Part shown: one piece after another, positions 33,889 through 43,158 of the stretch
How the letters are laid out: each line of letters starts with the position of its first letter
How positions within the stretch are numbered: the first letter of the stretch is position 1
IMG/VR virus record: IMGVR_UViG_3300028025_004186
Coordinates: 1 to 64,000 of that record
Length of the DNA: 64,000 bases
Direction: 5' to 3' (one strand)
From: a virus
Program-made: the position numbers and the translations under genes
Notes under the pieces: model-generated
Database searches by the model: none
Seen by the model: only the letters and a program-made list of their open reading frames with translations
What the model was told of the DNA's origin: nothing

Positions 33889-35417
33889 CTGAACAGCATG
33901 ACTTAACAGCAGCACAGCATGATTATGCTGTGTTTCTTCCTGCAGTATCAAGTTTCTACAGTACGTATGTTGGACGTCAACGGTTTGAACCCTATGTTGA
34001 TGCTACACGCATGCCTGCTAAATTACCAGACATGGAAATGCTGAACATTTTCAATGACCAAGCAGGATTGTTTCCGTATTGTTGGGCATTGTATTCAGCA
34101 GGACATGCCAATTTAGATTTAACCAAACACGATCCTCGAGAAGATATGATGCGTAATCGGGGCAAACACACAACCTTGCTATGCGACTCTGGCGGATTCC
34201 AGATTGCCAAAGGGGTATGGGAAGGCGACTGGAAAGACCCCAAGTGTCCTCGAGCACAAAAGAAACGTGACGCTGCTTTGAAGTGGTTAGATGGTATGGC
34301 CGACTATGGCATGACACTGGATATTCCCACATGGACCGCCAACGTTCCTGGTGCCACTGAGAAAACTGGTATTAGGGATTATGATGATGCTGTGCGAGCT
34401 ACACACTACAACAACGAATACTTTATCAAGCATCGGCGTGGGGTTGACCAAGGTGGCACAAAGTTCTTGAATGTTTTGCAAGGTGCCAATCACGGTGAAG
34501 CTGATGGTTGGTATGACTTAATGAAACAGTATTGCGATCCCAAACAATATCCCGGACGTCATTTTAATGGCTGGGGCATGGGTGGTCAGAATATGTGTGA
34601 CGCACATCTTGTGATGCGCAGAATTGTCACATTGATACATGATGGCCTACTGGAGCAGGGTACGCATGACTGGATGCACTTCCTGGGCACATCAAGACTG
34701 GAATGGGCATTGCTGTTGACTGACATCATGCGAGCAGTACGCCGCTATCACAATCCTGACTTTACCATCAGTTTTGACTGTGCGTCACCATTTCTGGCCA
34801 CTGCCAATGGACAGTTGTATCACAGCATTGGAATAGAAGATCGTGGACGTTTCAACTACTTCATGGAACCCACAGCAGACAACAAGAAGTATGCCACAGA
34901 CTCACGCAGTTTCCGTGATGCAGTGATGCAGGATGGTATTCACAAACAGTTTGAAGATTCACCTATCAGCGCACGCCTAAAGATATCAGATATCTGTGTG
35001 TACAAACCCGGCGACCTAAATAAGATTGGCAAGGAAGGCAAAACATCCTGGGATAGTTTCTCCTATGCATTGTTGATGGGGCATAATGTTTGGATGCATC
35101 TTGAATCAGTGCAACGTGCCAATCGTGCATATGACTCAGGTATTGTGCCCAGTATGTTACTACAAGAATCATTTGATCGCATAAAAGTCCGAGACATTGT
35201 TGATGAGGTTTTTGCCAAAAAAGACCGCCAACAAAGTTTGGCATTGGTTGATCATCACAAGAAACTCTGGGAACAGATAATTGGTACTCGAGGACACACC
35301 GGAAAACGGGCAAACAATGCCCATACTATGTTTAACAGCCTTTTCTCAATAGAAGAAAAGGATTCAGAAGGAGATTTGGATGAATCAAGACTTGACCAAC
35401 TTGAACAACAGCATTAA
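33885..35417 (+). CDS. dpdA: DpdA-like DNA guanine transglycosylase
   Basis: A 510-residue protein of the tRNA-guanine transglycosylase superfamily. It has DSGGFQ at about residues 101-106, with the Asp matching the base-binding catalytic Asp, and FDCASPF near 297-303, matching the nucleophile region (FDCV.P in Tgt). Phage members of this type (DpdA) swap guanine in DNA for 7-deazaguanines. FolE, QueD-like and QueE-like genes in the same window support supply of the precursor. A tRNA-modifying role cannot be excluded. The 3' end overlaps the small DUF465-like gene by 38 bases. Confidence 0.85.
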   Translation: MTEQHDLTAAQHDYAVFLPAVSSFYSTYVGRQRFEPYVDATRMPAKLPDMEMLNIFNDQAGLFPYCWALYSAGHANLDLTKHDPREDMMRNRGKHTTLLCDSGGFQIAKGVWEGDWKDPKCPRAQKKRDAALKWLDGMADYGMTLDIPTWTANVPGATEKTGIRDYDDAVRATHYNNEYFIKHRRGVDQGGTKFLNVLQGANHGEADGWYDLMKQYCDPKQYPGRHFNGWGMGGQNMCDAHLVMRRIVTLIHDGLLEQGTHDWMHFLGTSRLEWALLLTDIMRAVRRYHNPDFTISFDCASPFLATANGQLYHSIGIEDRGRFNYFMEPTADNKKYATDSRSFRDAVMQDGIHKQFEDSPISARLKISDICVYKPGDLNKIGKEGKTSWDSFSYALLMGHNVWMHLESVQRANRAYDSGIVPSMLLQESFDRIKVRDIVDEVFAKKDRQQSLALVDHHKKLWEQIIGTRGHTGKRANNAHTMFNSLFSIEEKDSEGDLDESRLDQLEQQH

Positions 35418-35586
35418 TATAGAAGAACTCAGCATTGAAGAACTTGAACGAGAACATCACAGATTGGAAAAACAACTAGGCAAATTGGAAAAACATCCCA
35501 TTGCCGATCATGATCGAATACGCGATATCAAAAAACTCAAACTACAACTCAAAGATCACATCGAAGAACTAAAACGTCAGCCATGA
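35380..35586 (+). CDS. Small coiled-coil protein, DUF465/YdcH-like
   Basis: A 68-residue, highly charged helical protein (ELSIEELEREHHRLEKQL, then DIKKLKLQLKDHIEEL) that resembles the DUF465 (YdcH) family. The ATG lies inside dpdA and has a good AGAAGGAG ribosome site at 35363-35370. It ends in the start of the radical SAM gene (ATGA). Role unknown. Confidence 0.65.
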   Translation: MNQDLTNLNNSINIEELSIEELEREHHRLEKQLGKLEKHPIADHDRIRDIKKLKLQLKDHIEELKRQP

Positions 35587-36827
35587 CTGCCACTGTTGAA
35601 ACTGTAAAGAATCAAATCCCCGAAGTGCCACCCCGTCGTTTTTGTGTGGCACCATTCATCAGTACCATGCAAACTACTATTGGTAAAACCAGTCCCTGTG
35701 CGTATGGTATAACTGAATGGCAGTTTGGAGAGTTGACTCCCAAACAACGTTGGACCAGTACTGAACTAAATCAGTTTAGATTAGATTTCTTACAAGGAAC
35801 TCCACCTGAACCTTGTAGCAAATGTTTTGATGAAGAAACAGCAGGCAAACAAAGTCTACGGCAACGTATGCTTGAATGGTATCCGCAGGCCTATGAAGAA
35901 CTGATATTGAGCGGGCAATGGGAACATGGCCCTCAACATATCAGCAGCAAAGTCAGCAATGTCTGCAACCTTGCCTGTAGAAGCTGCGGTGGCTATGACA
36001 GCAACACCTATCATCGTGAAGGTGTGCATTATACTGAAAAATATAAAACCATAAACTTTGTTGGTGAACCCGGCAATAGATTTGTCGCAAGGTTCTCGGC
36101 CAAGCACACTGATTATTCAGGCTTCCGTGACATTGACGCCAACATCACTAAATTAGAATTCTACGGTGGGGAACCACTGCTTAACTTATCGCATCTTGAC
36201 TTGCTGGAACATCTAGTCAACACAGGCCGTAGTAAAAATATCACGCTGTTCTATAGCACCAACTGTACACAGCCCATCAACAATCGTCATCGCAAGGTCT
36301 GGGATAAGTTCAAACGAGTTGAATTTAGTTTGAGTATTGATCACATTGGTGATAAGTTTCATTACCTACGCTGGCCTGGCAATTGGGATGAAGTACAAAC
36401 CAATGTTGATAGCCTGTTGGCATTGCGCAACACGTTAGATGCCGAAGTCACACATGTGGTATCACCATGCTGCACCATGCTCAATGTCTACTACATTGAT
36501 GAGATTTTGGATTGGGCACAGAGTTATGTGGGTGCTAGTTATATCAACATGGTGGCGAATCCATCCTATTTGTCTGTACATATTGCTCCAGATCATGTAA
36601 AATCCGCTATACTGGATCAAATAAAAGCACCTGAGGTTCGAGGATTTTTACAACTCAAACCGCACAACAAGATTGATTGGCGACAATTTATTATATGGAC
36701 CAAACGTCAAGACCTATATAGACAACAAGACTTTACTAAAACTTTTCCCGAATTTTATCAACTGTTCAAATCTGACTGGGATAGCATAACTGACCTTTCA
36801 GAAGAGAACTTCTTATGTGAGAGTTAA
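35583..36827 (+). CDS. Radical SAM protein with twitch-type Cys domain
   Basis: A 414-residue protein. The cluster motif CNLACRSC is at about 128-135. An N-terminal segment has FCVAPFISTMQTTIGKTSPC and EPCSKCFDEE, as in twitch-domain proteins. Core strands include LEFYGGEPLL, LFYSTNCTQP and VEFSLSIDHIG. A cofactor or base-modifying reaction is possible, given its place directly after dpdA, but the substrate is unknown. The start overlaps the upstream stop. Confidence 0.85.
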   Translation: MTATVETVKNQIPEVPPRRFCVAPFISTMQTTIGKTSPCAYGITEWQFGELTPKQRWTSTELNQFRLDFLQGTPPEPCSKCFDEETAGKQSLRQRMLEWYPQAYEELILSGQWEHGPQHISSKVSNVCNLACRSCGGYDSNTYHREGVHYTEKYKTINFVGEPGNRFVARFSAKHTDYSGFRDIDANITKLEFYGGEPLLNLSHLDLLEHLVNTGRSKNITLFYSTNCTQPINNRHRKVWDKFKRVEFSLSIDHIGDKFHYLRWPGNWDEVQTNVDSLLALRNTLDAEVTHVVSPCCTMLNVYYIDEILDWAQSYVGASYINMVANPSYLSVHIAPDHVKSAILDQIKAPEVRGFLQLKPHNKIDWRQFIIWTKRQDLYRQQDFTKTFPEFYQLFKSDWDSITDLSEENFLCES

Positions 36828-37337
36828 ATGGAACGAGCCGGGCACAAAAATGTCACTATTTTTACTGGTATAGAAGTTGAACAAACTGCACAATACAAAC
36901 AGCCAACTGTGTTTGTAGTGGGCGTACAAAACATCAACGAGATTGAAAGACGTGCTGAAAGTTTTGGTGCTCGTCATATCTACCTTGGTGCCAATCACAG
37001 CTTTCCACGCGATGCCAGTGCCGAAAACTGGAGTTACTTTGAAGGCATGGCCAAATACTTTCTCAAGAAGGATTATTGGGTCACCTTGGATCTTGACATT
37101 GCTGAAGTGGAAGGCCTATTGGAATCCGCACTGCCTGAGTATCGCAGATTCATTCCCATGATTTCAGCCAAGTTACCCTATATCAATCAACTGGGGTACA
37201 ATGCTGTGTTGAAAATAGATGACACGGACTTTGATCACAGTAATTTTGGCGTGTGGTGTCACAGACTACACGATTTACAATCAGCGTCAACCTTTACTGG
37301 ATGGGACGCCTACAAAGACGACGAGGTATGGCAATGA
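36828..37337 (+). CDS. Hypothetical protein (169 aa)
   Basis: Unrecognised alpha/beta protein. Visible pieces are TVFVVGVQNINE, ARHIYLGANHSFP, DYWVTLDLDIAEVE and a conserved-looking end, DDTDFDHSNFGVWCH. It begins directly after the radical SAM stop with no gap, so the two are probably coupled. The many Asp and His residues could hold a metal; that is speculation. Confidence 0.6.
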   Translation: MERAGHKNVTIFTGIEVEQTAQYKQPTVFVVGVQNINEIERRAESFGARHIYLGANHSFPRDASAENWSYFEGMAKYFLKKDYWVTLDLDIAEVEGLLESALPEYRRFIPMISAKLPYINQLGYNAVLKIDDTDFDHSNFGVWCHRLHDLQSASTFTGWDAYKDDEVWQ

Positions 37338-37645
37338 AATGGTTTGATCGGTGGTTCGTACGCAAAAGCAAATGGGCATGGCAAAACAAGCATTTTGCTG
37401 ATGGTGCATATTCATCAGATGCTATATCATCCAACCGGGTACGGGATATAGAAGAAGACCCACACGAGCTCAATGATGGCTTGCGTATCAATCTAAAAAA
37501 AGTCATAGGTGGATCACTAGTGACATTTAGGACCTATGATAGAAAATTAGATCGCAATGAAAACAAGACCTATATAATCACATCTGAACAAGATTTCAAT
37601 GTAGAACTTGCCAAGATCATCACAATGGAAAGCCTAAGGCAATGA
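37334..37645 (+). CDS. Small hypothetical protein with MKWFDRWF start
   Basis: A 103-residue protein beginning MKWFDRWFVRKSKW, an amphipathic basic/aromatic start like that of the protein at 50926 (MKLFDRFFKKKP). The rest is charged and mixed alpha/beta. The ATG at 37334 overlaps the upstream stop. Function unknown; a membrane-surface contact through the start is possible. Confidence 0.6.
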   Translation: MKWFDRWFVRKSKWAWQNKHFADGAYSSDAISSNRVRDIEEDPHELNDGLRINLKKVIGGSLVTFRTYDRKLDRNENKTYIITSEQDFNVELAKIITMESLRQ

Positions 37646-38118
37646 CCGTAGAAGCTGACGATCGTGTGTATCAACTGACACCGTTGAATGCCAACAGTAT
37701 CAAGATAACCTACACCATTGTCAAAGTCAAAGGCGTCACTGAAAAGATTGCCCGGATTGATGAATGGTATCGTTGGGGTCGTGGGCGAGTTCCTGTGGCA
37801 GATCGAATTAATGTTGACGATAGTTATATCAAATGCAACGTTGAATTAGGGTGTGAACTTGATGATTGTGTTTCGGTAAGTTACAATTACGGTGGTGATG
37901 GATGGACTGACAAAGATCGTCACCGAATTCAAAAGGACTATGTACGTGGTGGTATAGAAAAGATACAAGAGAACGACTCAGATTGGCATGTAAAAGAGTC
38001 GGCTCTTTATATTAATGCACCGTTTCAGGTTGATCTTATACCAAAACCTATGTATAATGATGTTATTCGTAGTCATGTCAGAGCACCAAAAAAGTTATTA
38101 AAACAGGAGAAGTTATGA
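37642..38118 (+). CDS. Hypothetical protein (158 aa)
   Basis: Unrecognised protein with a beta-rich first half (KITYTIVKVKGVTEKIARI) and a middle rich in Tyr, Asp and Gly (VSYNYGGDGWTD). It overlaps both neighbours by 4 bases (ATGA junctions), forming a run of small unknown genes from 36.8 to 39.7 kb. Confidence 0.55.
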   Translation: MTVEADDRVYQLTPLNANSIKITYTIVKVKGVTEKIARIDEWYRWGRGRVPVADRINVDDSYIKCNVELGCELDDCVSVSYNYGGDGWTDKDRHRIQKDYVRGGIEKIQENDSDWHVKESALYINAPFQVDLIPKPMYNDVIRSHVRAPKKLLKQEKL

Positions 38119-38561
38119 ATCAAGAACTACGTGATCAAGCCGACCGTATCATGGCAGCAGCCAAACGCCAAATTTGGGTCACGTTCCGTCGGGAAGGCAT
38201 TCATCGTTATCCAGATGCAGCCTTAAATCCCGCACTGGCCACCGGAGACCAATATGATGTTTCGTTCCTTGCTAATTCTCATAGGCATATTTTCCATTTT
38301 CGTGTCGGTATTGATGTTTATCATAACGACCGCGACATTGAGTTCATCCAGTTCAAACGTTGGTTGGATGCGTTGTATTCCACTGACGCAGTTCTGTCGT
38401 TAGATTATAAATCATGCGAGATGATTGCCGATGACCTATATATTCAAATAGCCAGTCGTTATCCTGAACGTTCAGTGACTATTGAAGTCAGTGAGGATGG
38501 CGAGAACGGCTGTGTCATAGAATACCCCACCCATAAACCTTATCAATCAATCAAAATCTAA
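38115..38561 (+). CDS. Hypothetical protein (148 aa)
   Basis: Unrecognised alpha/beta protein. It has WVTFRREGIHRYPDA near the start and HIFHFRVGIDVYHNDRDIEFIQFKRWLDALY in the middle (given here in part). No catalytic motif is clear. It is preceded by an AGGAGA ribosome site and overlaps the upstream gene by 4 bases. Confidence 0.55.
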   Translation: MNQELRDQADRIMAAAKRQIWVTFRREGIHRYPDAALNPALATGDQYDVSFLANSHRHIFHFRVGIDVYHNDRDIEFIQFKRWLDALYSTDAVLSLDYKSCEMIADDLYIQIASRYPERSVTIEVSEDGENGCVIEYPTHKPYQSIKI

Positions 38562-38570
38562 GGAGCTACC

Positions 38571-39497
38571 ATGCCCCGAACAAAAAAGTCTGTTGAACTC
38601 ATAGCCGAGCAAGAACGACTCATTGCAATGTTGAAATTTACGCCATGCACCTATAAGATTAGTCTTTGGGGCTACGGCGGTGAGTCTGTGATGGGCACAG
38701 TGAAGCGTGAAATCTACGATTACTTTAGAAGTCGTAGATTAGATGTCAGTGACTTTGCCTGGAACAGTGACTACGCCGAAGTACATGCTATCCCCGAAGA
38801 CATGTGGCCATTCTCTCCTGGTTCATGGTATGAATGCGACGACATGGCACATACCAATGGTGTTGTGCTGGATAGCGGCACTGTACACATTGAAGATGAA
38901 AACGGTGACGAAGTACTCCGACGCGGGCTTGAAGATTTCCAAGATGAAGATTGTCCGGAGTTTGATTACGCAGATGCAGTGTTTATTGATAACCAGCCCC
39001 CGGGTACTGTGGTGTTCATTGGCAACAGCAACGAAAAGGGTACGTTCTTTGAAGGTAGTATTGATCTCACTGCTCCGTTTGATATCAACAAACTAACTTT
39101 CCATGTTGAAGATGTAGACGGCAGCGATGTTGTTGTTGGCGTAAGTTACGGTGATGAGTCTATTGATAACTGGGGCGGAGACACCACTGGCAAGAGTTCA
39201 GAATTTGGATTCTATGTTGCAGGATCGTTGAAAGACGGTAAGTGGGAACGTTATCGTGACAGTGACGACTGCACTTATGAAATGACAGACTGGTTCTCAA
39301 AGAAAGTCACGCCAGCACGTGAAGGCATTTATGAAATTGACACAGGCAAAAAGAACGAATGGCCAAATACCGTTGCAACAACAGCACGGTGGACTGGCAC
39401 ACGATGGGTTCCAGTTTGGGGCGACGATACTCCCGACATAGAAGAGGTAAAAATCAAACAGTGGCGTGGCATTGCCTACGACCCTGATGCTGTATAA
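38571..39497 (+). CDS. Hypothetical acidic protein (308 aa)
   Basis: Unrecognised, strongly acidic protein with many Asp, Glu, Gly and Trp residues. Residues 20-75 look like one small domain (YKISLWGYGGESVMG); the remainder is beta-rich with repeated VEDVDGSDVVVGVSYGDE-like segments. The acidity would suit a DNA-mimic or calcium-binding protein, but neither is shown. An AAGGAG ribosome site precedes the ATG. Confidence 0.55.
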   Translation: MPRTKKSVELIAEQERLIAMLKFTPCTYKISLWGYGGESVMGTVKREIYDYFRSRRLDVSDFAWNSDYAEVHAIPEDMWPFSPGSWYECDDMAHTNGVVLDSGTVHIEDENGDEVLRRGLEDFQDEDCPEFDYADAVFIDNQPPGTVVFIGNSNEKGTFFEGSIDLTAPFDINKLTFHVEDVDGSDVVVGVSYGDESIDNWGGDTTGKSSEFGFYVAGSLKDGKWERYRDSDDCTYEMTDWFSKKVTPAREGIYEIDTGKKNEWPNTVATTARWTGTRWVPVWGDDTPDIEEVKIKQWRGIAYDPDAV

Positions 39498-39519
39498 AAT
39501 TGCAAACTAGGAGATACAA

Positions 39520-39726
39520 ATGGCAAAGATAGTAATTAAATCAAACCCAAAAACTACACAAATACTAGATGACCTTGAACAGTTTTTAGAATTCTGTCGT
39601 AACTATGGGTACAAGTTCAACGAAGCTGATCTTTACAACTGGAAGAGTTATGCCTACCAGCAGTTCAACAAACTGCAGCAAGGTAAATCAGTGAAGAACA
39701 TGTGGATGCAAGACAGCCGTCGATAA
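39520..39726 (+). CDS. Small hypothetical helical protein (68 aa)
   Basis: A 68-residue basic protein with two predicted helices (TTQILDDLEQFLEFCRNYG and EADLYNWKSYAYQQFNKL) and no recognised function. It has a good TAGGAGAT ribosome site and sits just before the glycosyltransferase gene. Confidence 0.6.
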   Translation: MAKIVIKSNPKTTQILDDLEQFLEFCRNYGYKFNEADLYNWKSYAYQQFNKLQQGKSVKNMWMQDSRR

Positions 39727-39735
39727 GGAAACGTC

Positions 39736-40941
39736 ATGAGAAAATTATTTTACATGGGGCTTGAGAGTTACGAGTCCCGCTATACTCTACAACTAACAGA
39801 GTGGAATCGGCGTGTGTTTGATGCACGTGGACTTGATGTTGTGTATGTGCCAGGTACAACCATTGACACCACTCAAGCTATATCAGTAGGGCAAGTGTTA
39901 GATGCACATGGTCGCAGCTTCTTTGGCATGAGTCAGATCATGAATCTTGTCCAAATGCATAAAAATGGCGAGATCACCAACGAAGACGTCATCTACTTTG
40001 AAGACATGTTCCAACCCGGCATTGAAAGTCTCCCTTATATCTTTGATCAAGTTGATCCTAGCCAGCGTCCTCGTGTTTTTGTTCGTTGCCTGGCTCAGAC
40101 TATTGACCCTGACGATTTTGTACATGTGTGGGGCCTGGAGCGGTGGATGGCAGCATATGAAAAGATGGTCAATGAATTTGTCACAGGTGTTCTTGCCACC
40201 AACGAGGAAATGGTAGCTCACATGCGTATTGCAGGCTGGACTGCTCCAATCTACAACATATCTGGTCTGGCATTTGGCAAAGCAGAAGTGCTGGAACGTA
40301 TTGGTGGCGCCGGCAATATAAAGCCGTTTGATCAGCGTCCGATGCGTGTGGGATTTGCAGCAAGATTTGATCAAGAGAAACAACCAGAGTTTTACATGGA
40401 TCTTATTGAGATGTGGCATCGTCAAGGTGGCTACCCTGTGGAGTTCTGTGTGTACTCAGGTGGACCATTGCGCTCAAACAATCCCTTGCATCTACAACGA
40501 GCACGACAGATGCAAGAAGCCGGGCAGTTGACAATCCATGAGGGGCTAAATAAAAACGAGTACTACAATCTTCTCAACGACACTAGAGTATTGTTTAACT
40601 GTGCATTGCAAGATTGGGTATCTAACACAGTAAGTGAAGCCGACACACTTGGCGCCAATGTATTGTATCCTGCGTATCGTAGTTTTCCCGAAACTTTTGC
40701 CAATGACCCAGACCGCTTGTATGTTCCTTGGTCGATAGATGATGCATTCAATAAGTTGGGTAATCTACTAAAGACTCCGCATCACAACATGGGGCTAATA
40801 AGCGACTGGAACAACGGTACTGTTGATCGTGTTGTTGATATTATTTCGCACCCTACTAAAAATCGTCTATGGTACAGAGGAAGCAATCGCTATCGCGAGA
40901 ACGTTGCCGAAGCCAAGTATGCAGTAAACAAAATAGAATAA
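39736..40941 (+). CDS. GT-B-like glycosyltransferase
   Basis: A 401-residue protein with the two-Rossmann layout of GT-B glycosyltransferases. The second half has VGFAARFDQEKQPEFYMDLIE (read in part), a FCVYSGG strand, then LTIHEGLNKNEYYNLLNDTRVLFNCALQDWVSNTVSEADTLG, whose E-x(n)-E style corresponds to the sugar-nucleotide site. It lies next to an SDR epimerase, suggesting a sugar pathway. Acceptor unknown. Confidence 0.75.
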   Translation: MRKLFYMGLESYESRYTLQLTEWNRRVFDARGLDVVYVPGTTIDTTQAISVGQVLDAHGRSFFGMSQIMNLVQMHKNGEITNEDVIYFEDMFQPGIESLPYIFDQVDPSQRPRVFVRCLAQTIDPDDFVHVWGLERWMAAYEKMVNEFVTGVLATNEEMVAHMRIAGWTAPIYNISGLAFGKAEVLERIGGAGNIKPFDQRPMRVGFAARFDQEKQPEFYMDLIEMWHRQGGYPVEFCVYSGGPLRSNNPLHLQRARQMQEAGQLTIHEGLNKNEYYNLLNDTRVLFNCALQDWVSNTVSEADTLGANVLYPAYRSFPETFANDPDRLYVPWSIDDAFNKLGNLLKTPHHNMGLISDWNNGTVDRVVDIISHPTKNRLWYRGSNRYRENVAEAKYAVNKIE

Positions 40942-40942
40942 T

Positions 40943-41863
40943 ATGAAAATATTTGTAACTGGAGCATCCGGATTCATTGGGTCACATCTTGTTCCTCTGC
41001 TTGATCAGGATCATGATGTGTACTCAATGAAATCTGACCTTTTGAATTTTCAAGATGTAGAACAAGAAGTACTGGCTTATCAACCAGATATCATTGTTCA
41101 CTTGGCTGCCAGAACCGAAGTAGAAAAAAGTTTCACCGAACAGATTACGTTTAGTCAAATCAACTATGTGGGATCAGTCAATCTAATTGAAGCAGCATCA
41201 AAGCTAACGAATCTAAAGAACTTTGTGTTTGCATCAACTATGGAAGTATATGGTTGGCAACCCATAAGTGATGTAGTTCGTGAGATAGGTCGTCCCACGG
41301 TATTACCGGCGTTTAACGAAGATACGCCACCTAATCCCAATGCACCCTATGCAGTGGCCAAATATGCTGTGGAAAAATATTTAGAGTACGCACATCGTTC
41401 TCTTATGTTGCCTTTTACAGCCATACGCCAAACCAACTCATATGGTCGTCAAGACAATGACTTTTTTGTAACCGAGCAAATTATAACGCAAATGTTACAA
41501 AATCCCAACGAGATACATTTAGGGTATGGTGAACCTTATCGTAATTTTATTTTTGTTTCGGACTTGCTGGATGCTTGGATACAAGTAATCAACAATCCGC
41601 AAAAAGTAAACGATGGTAAGATTTTTACTATCGGTCCCAACAATCCCATTAAAATCAGTGACTACGCTGACATGATTGCCAAGAAACTTGGTTGGCAAGG
41701 TACAATACACTGGAATACCAAGCCCCCTAGGCCTGGCGAAATCTATTGTCTTAACAGTGACAACCAACTGATAACAGATGTTTTGGGATGGGAACCACAG
41801 GTGGATCTTGACACTGGACTTGACAAGACCATTGAGATCTGGCGAAGCAAGTTATGCAAGTAA
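40943..41863 (+). CDS. NAD-dependent epimerase/dehydratase (extended SDR)
   Basis: A 306-residue extended short-chain dehydrogenase. It has the cofactor motif GASGFIGSHL near residues 8-17, HLAARTEVEKS, a catalytic YAVAKYAVEK (YxxxK) near 133-142, and YRNFIFVSDLLDAW, as in nucleotide-sugar epimerases and dehydratases. It probably makes the donor for one of the glycosyltransferases here. The start is 1 base after the upstream stop and the 3' end overlaps the next gene by 10 bases. Confidence 0.88.
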   Translation: MKIFVTGASGFIGSHLVPLLDQDHDVYSMKSDLLNFQDVEQEVLAYQPDIIVHLAARTEVEKSFTEQITFSQINYVGSVNLIEAASKLTNLKNFVFASTMEVYGWQPISDVVREIGRPTVLPAFNEDTPPNPNAPYAVAKYAVEKYLEYAHRSLMLPFTAIRQTNSYGRQDNDFFVTEQIITQMLQNPNEIHLGYGEPYRNFIFVSDLLDAWIQVINNPQKVNDGKIFTIGPNNPIKISDYADMIAKKLGWQGTIHWNTKPPRPGEIYCLNSDNQLITDVLGWEPQVDLDTGLDKTIEIWRSKLCK

Positions 41864-42342
41864 CCGGTCATATTGTACCAGTCTGGAACGAAGACTTTAA
41901 AACATTATTGTTCGCACGTCACCCTGATCCATATCGAGGGTTTGATCTTGTTGATGCCAAAGATAAAAATCGATACAATGAGATTGGAGTGTTTGTGGCA
42001 CCTGGTGACGTGTTCGGATATCTAGGCGGGCATTGGCCCGAACTGTCAACCAAGGTATTTCAAATCAGTAAAATGACCACAGGTATGATATTGCCGCAGC
42101 ACGTTGATCGATATCAGACTTATCGTCAAAAAAACAACATTGAAGATATCAACAGCATACACAGGATAATAGTGTTCCTTGACGATTGGCAAGCCGGGCA
42201 TTATCTAGAAGTCAATGGGAAACCTTTTATCAATTGGCGAGCCGGGGATTGGGTGCGTTGGCAAGGACAAACTCCCCATCTCGCGGTAAATTTAGGCAAA
42301 GAAGATCGTTATACACTGCAAATTACAGGAATAAAAAATTGA
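41854..42342 (+). CDS. Cupin-fold, Fe(II)/2-oxoglutarate oxygenase-like protein
   Basis: A 162-residue protein with a double-stranded beta-helix pattern. A possible metal triad is H-x-D in LPQHVDRYQ (about residues 87-95) plus the His in TPHLAVNLG (about 147); an Arg in EDRYTLQITG could bind 2-oxoglutarate. It resembles aspartyl/asparaginyl hydroxylase-like proteins in layout. It is placed with the sugar genes and just before folE. Activity is inferred. Confidence 0.6.
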   Translation: MQVTGHIVPVWNEDFKTLLFARHPDPYRGFDLVDAKDKNRYNEIGVFVAPGDVFGYLGGHWPELSTKVFQISKMTTGMILPQHVDRYQTYRQKNNIEDINSIHRIIVFLDDWQAGHYLEVNGKPFINWRAGDWVRWQGQTPHLAVNLGKEDRYTLQITGIKN

Positions 42343-42367
42343 CTTCTGATCTAAATAACTTTATAAT
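42339..42367 (+). promoter_or_regulatory. Strong sigma70-type promoter before folE, with internal TAAATA
   Basis: TTGACT (42339-42344), a 17-base spacer and TATAAT (42362-42367). CTAAATA lies in the spacer at 42351-42357. folE starts 39 bases further on with a CGGAGAA ribosome site. Confidence 0.7.
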
Positions 42368-42405
42368 TTAAATATAGACATCCACGTCTATAACTCGGAG
42401 AAAAT

Positions 42406-43158
42406 ATGGTTTACGAAAAAATGTATCAAGACAACGACGAGCCGGCGTCAAATGCAATAGCAGGCAATGTTGGATATCTTAGTGAAGCCCTTCGTGCTAG
42501 GATGAAACGTGACGGTAAACGTTTCTGGGCAGGTGACAACATCAGTGATTATCTACACGACAGTGACAAAGAACATCTAATCAACGAAGCAACAGAAGCG
42601 TTCGAACTAGTTCTGGATCGCTTGCTAATTGATCGCGAAAACGATCCTAATAGCAAAGGCACAGCACGTCGCCTTGCTAAAATGTACTTTAACGAAATAA
42701 TGGCAGGTAGATATGAACCGGAACCAGATTGCACAGCGTTCCCTAATGATAGCGAGGAAAGATATGAAGGTATGCTTGTGGTTAGAAGTGAACTTCGCAG
42801 TATGTGTAGTCATCATCACCAGCCCGTTACTGGTGTTGCTTACATCGGTATTATCGCCGCTAATAAACTCATTGGTCTTAGCAAGTACACTCGTATTGCT
42901 CAGTGGTGCGCTCGTCGTGGCACACTACAAGAAGAGTTGTGTAATGATATCGCTAGAGAGATCATGAAGGCAACTGGCAGTAAAAACGTAGGTGTGTACA
43001 TACAAGCCACACATGGTTGCTGTGAGAATCGCGGCATCATGGCACATAGTTCATTGACACAAACCACTGTACTGACAGGTGCATTCAAAGATGATCCCAG
43101 TGTCAAGAAAGAGTTCATGGACAATATCAAACTACAACAAGAGTTTGCGCCAAGATAA
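42406..43158 (+). CDS. folE: GTP cyclohydrolase I
   Basis: A 250-residue enzyme that turns GTP into dihydroneopterin triphosphate, the first step to 7-deazaguanines and folate. The zinc and active-site motifs are present: MCSHHHQPVTG with C134 and H137, IGLSKYTRIAQWCARR, and THGCCENRG with Cys near 205-206. The N-terminal 60 residues differ from bacterial FolE. It should feed the QueD-like and QueE-like enzymes encoded downstream. It has its own strong promoter and abuts the next radical SAM gene. Confidence 0.95.
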   Translation: MVYEKMYQDNDEPASNAIAGNVGYLSEALRARMKRDGKRFWAGDNISDYLHDSDKEHLINEATEAFELVLDRLLIDRENDPNSKGTARRLAKMYFNEIMAGRYEPEPDCTAFPNDSEERYEGMLVVRSELRSMCSHHHQPVTGVAYIGIIAANKLIGLSKYTRIAQWCARRGTLQEELCNDIAREIMKATGSKNVGVYIQATHGCCENRGIMAHSSLTQTTVLTGAFKDDPSVKKEFMDNIKLQQEFAPR

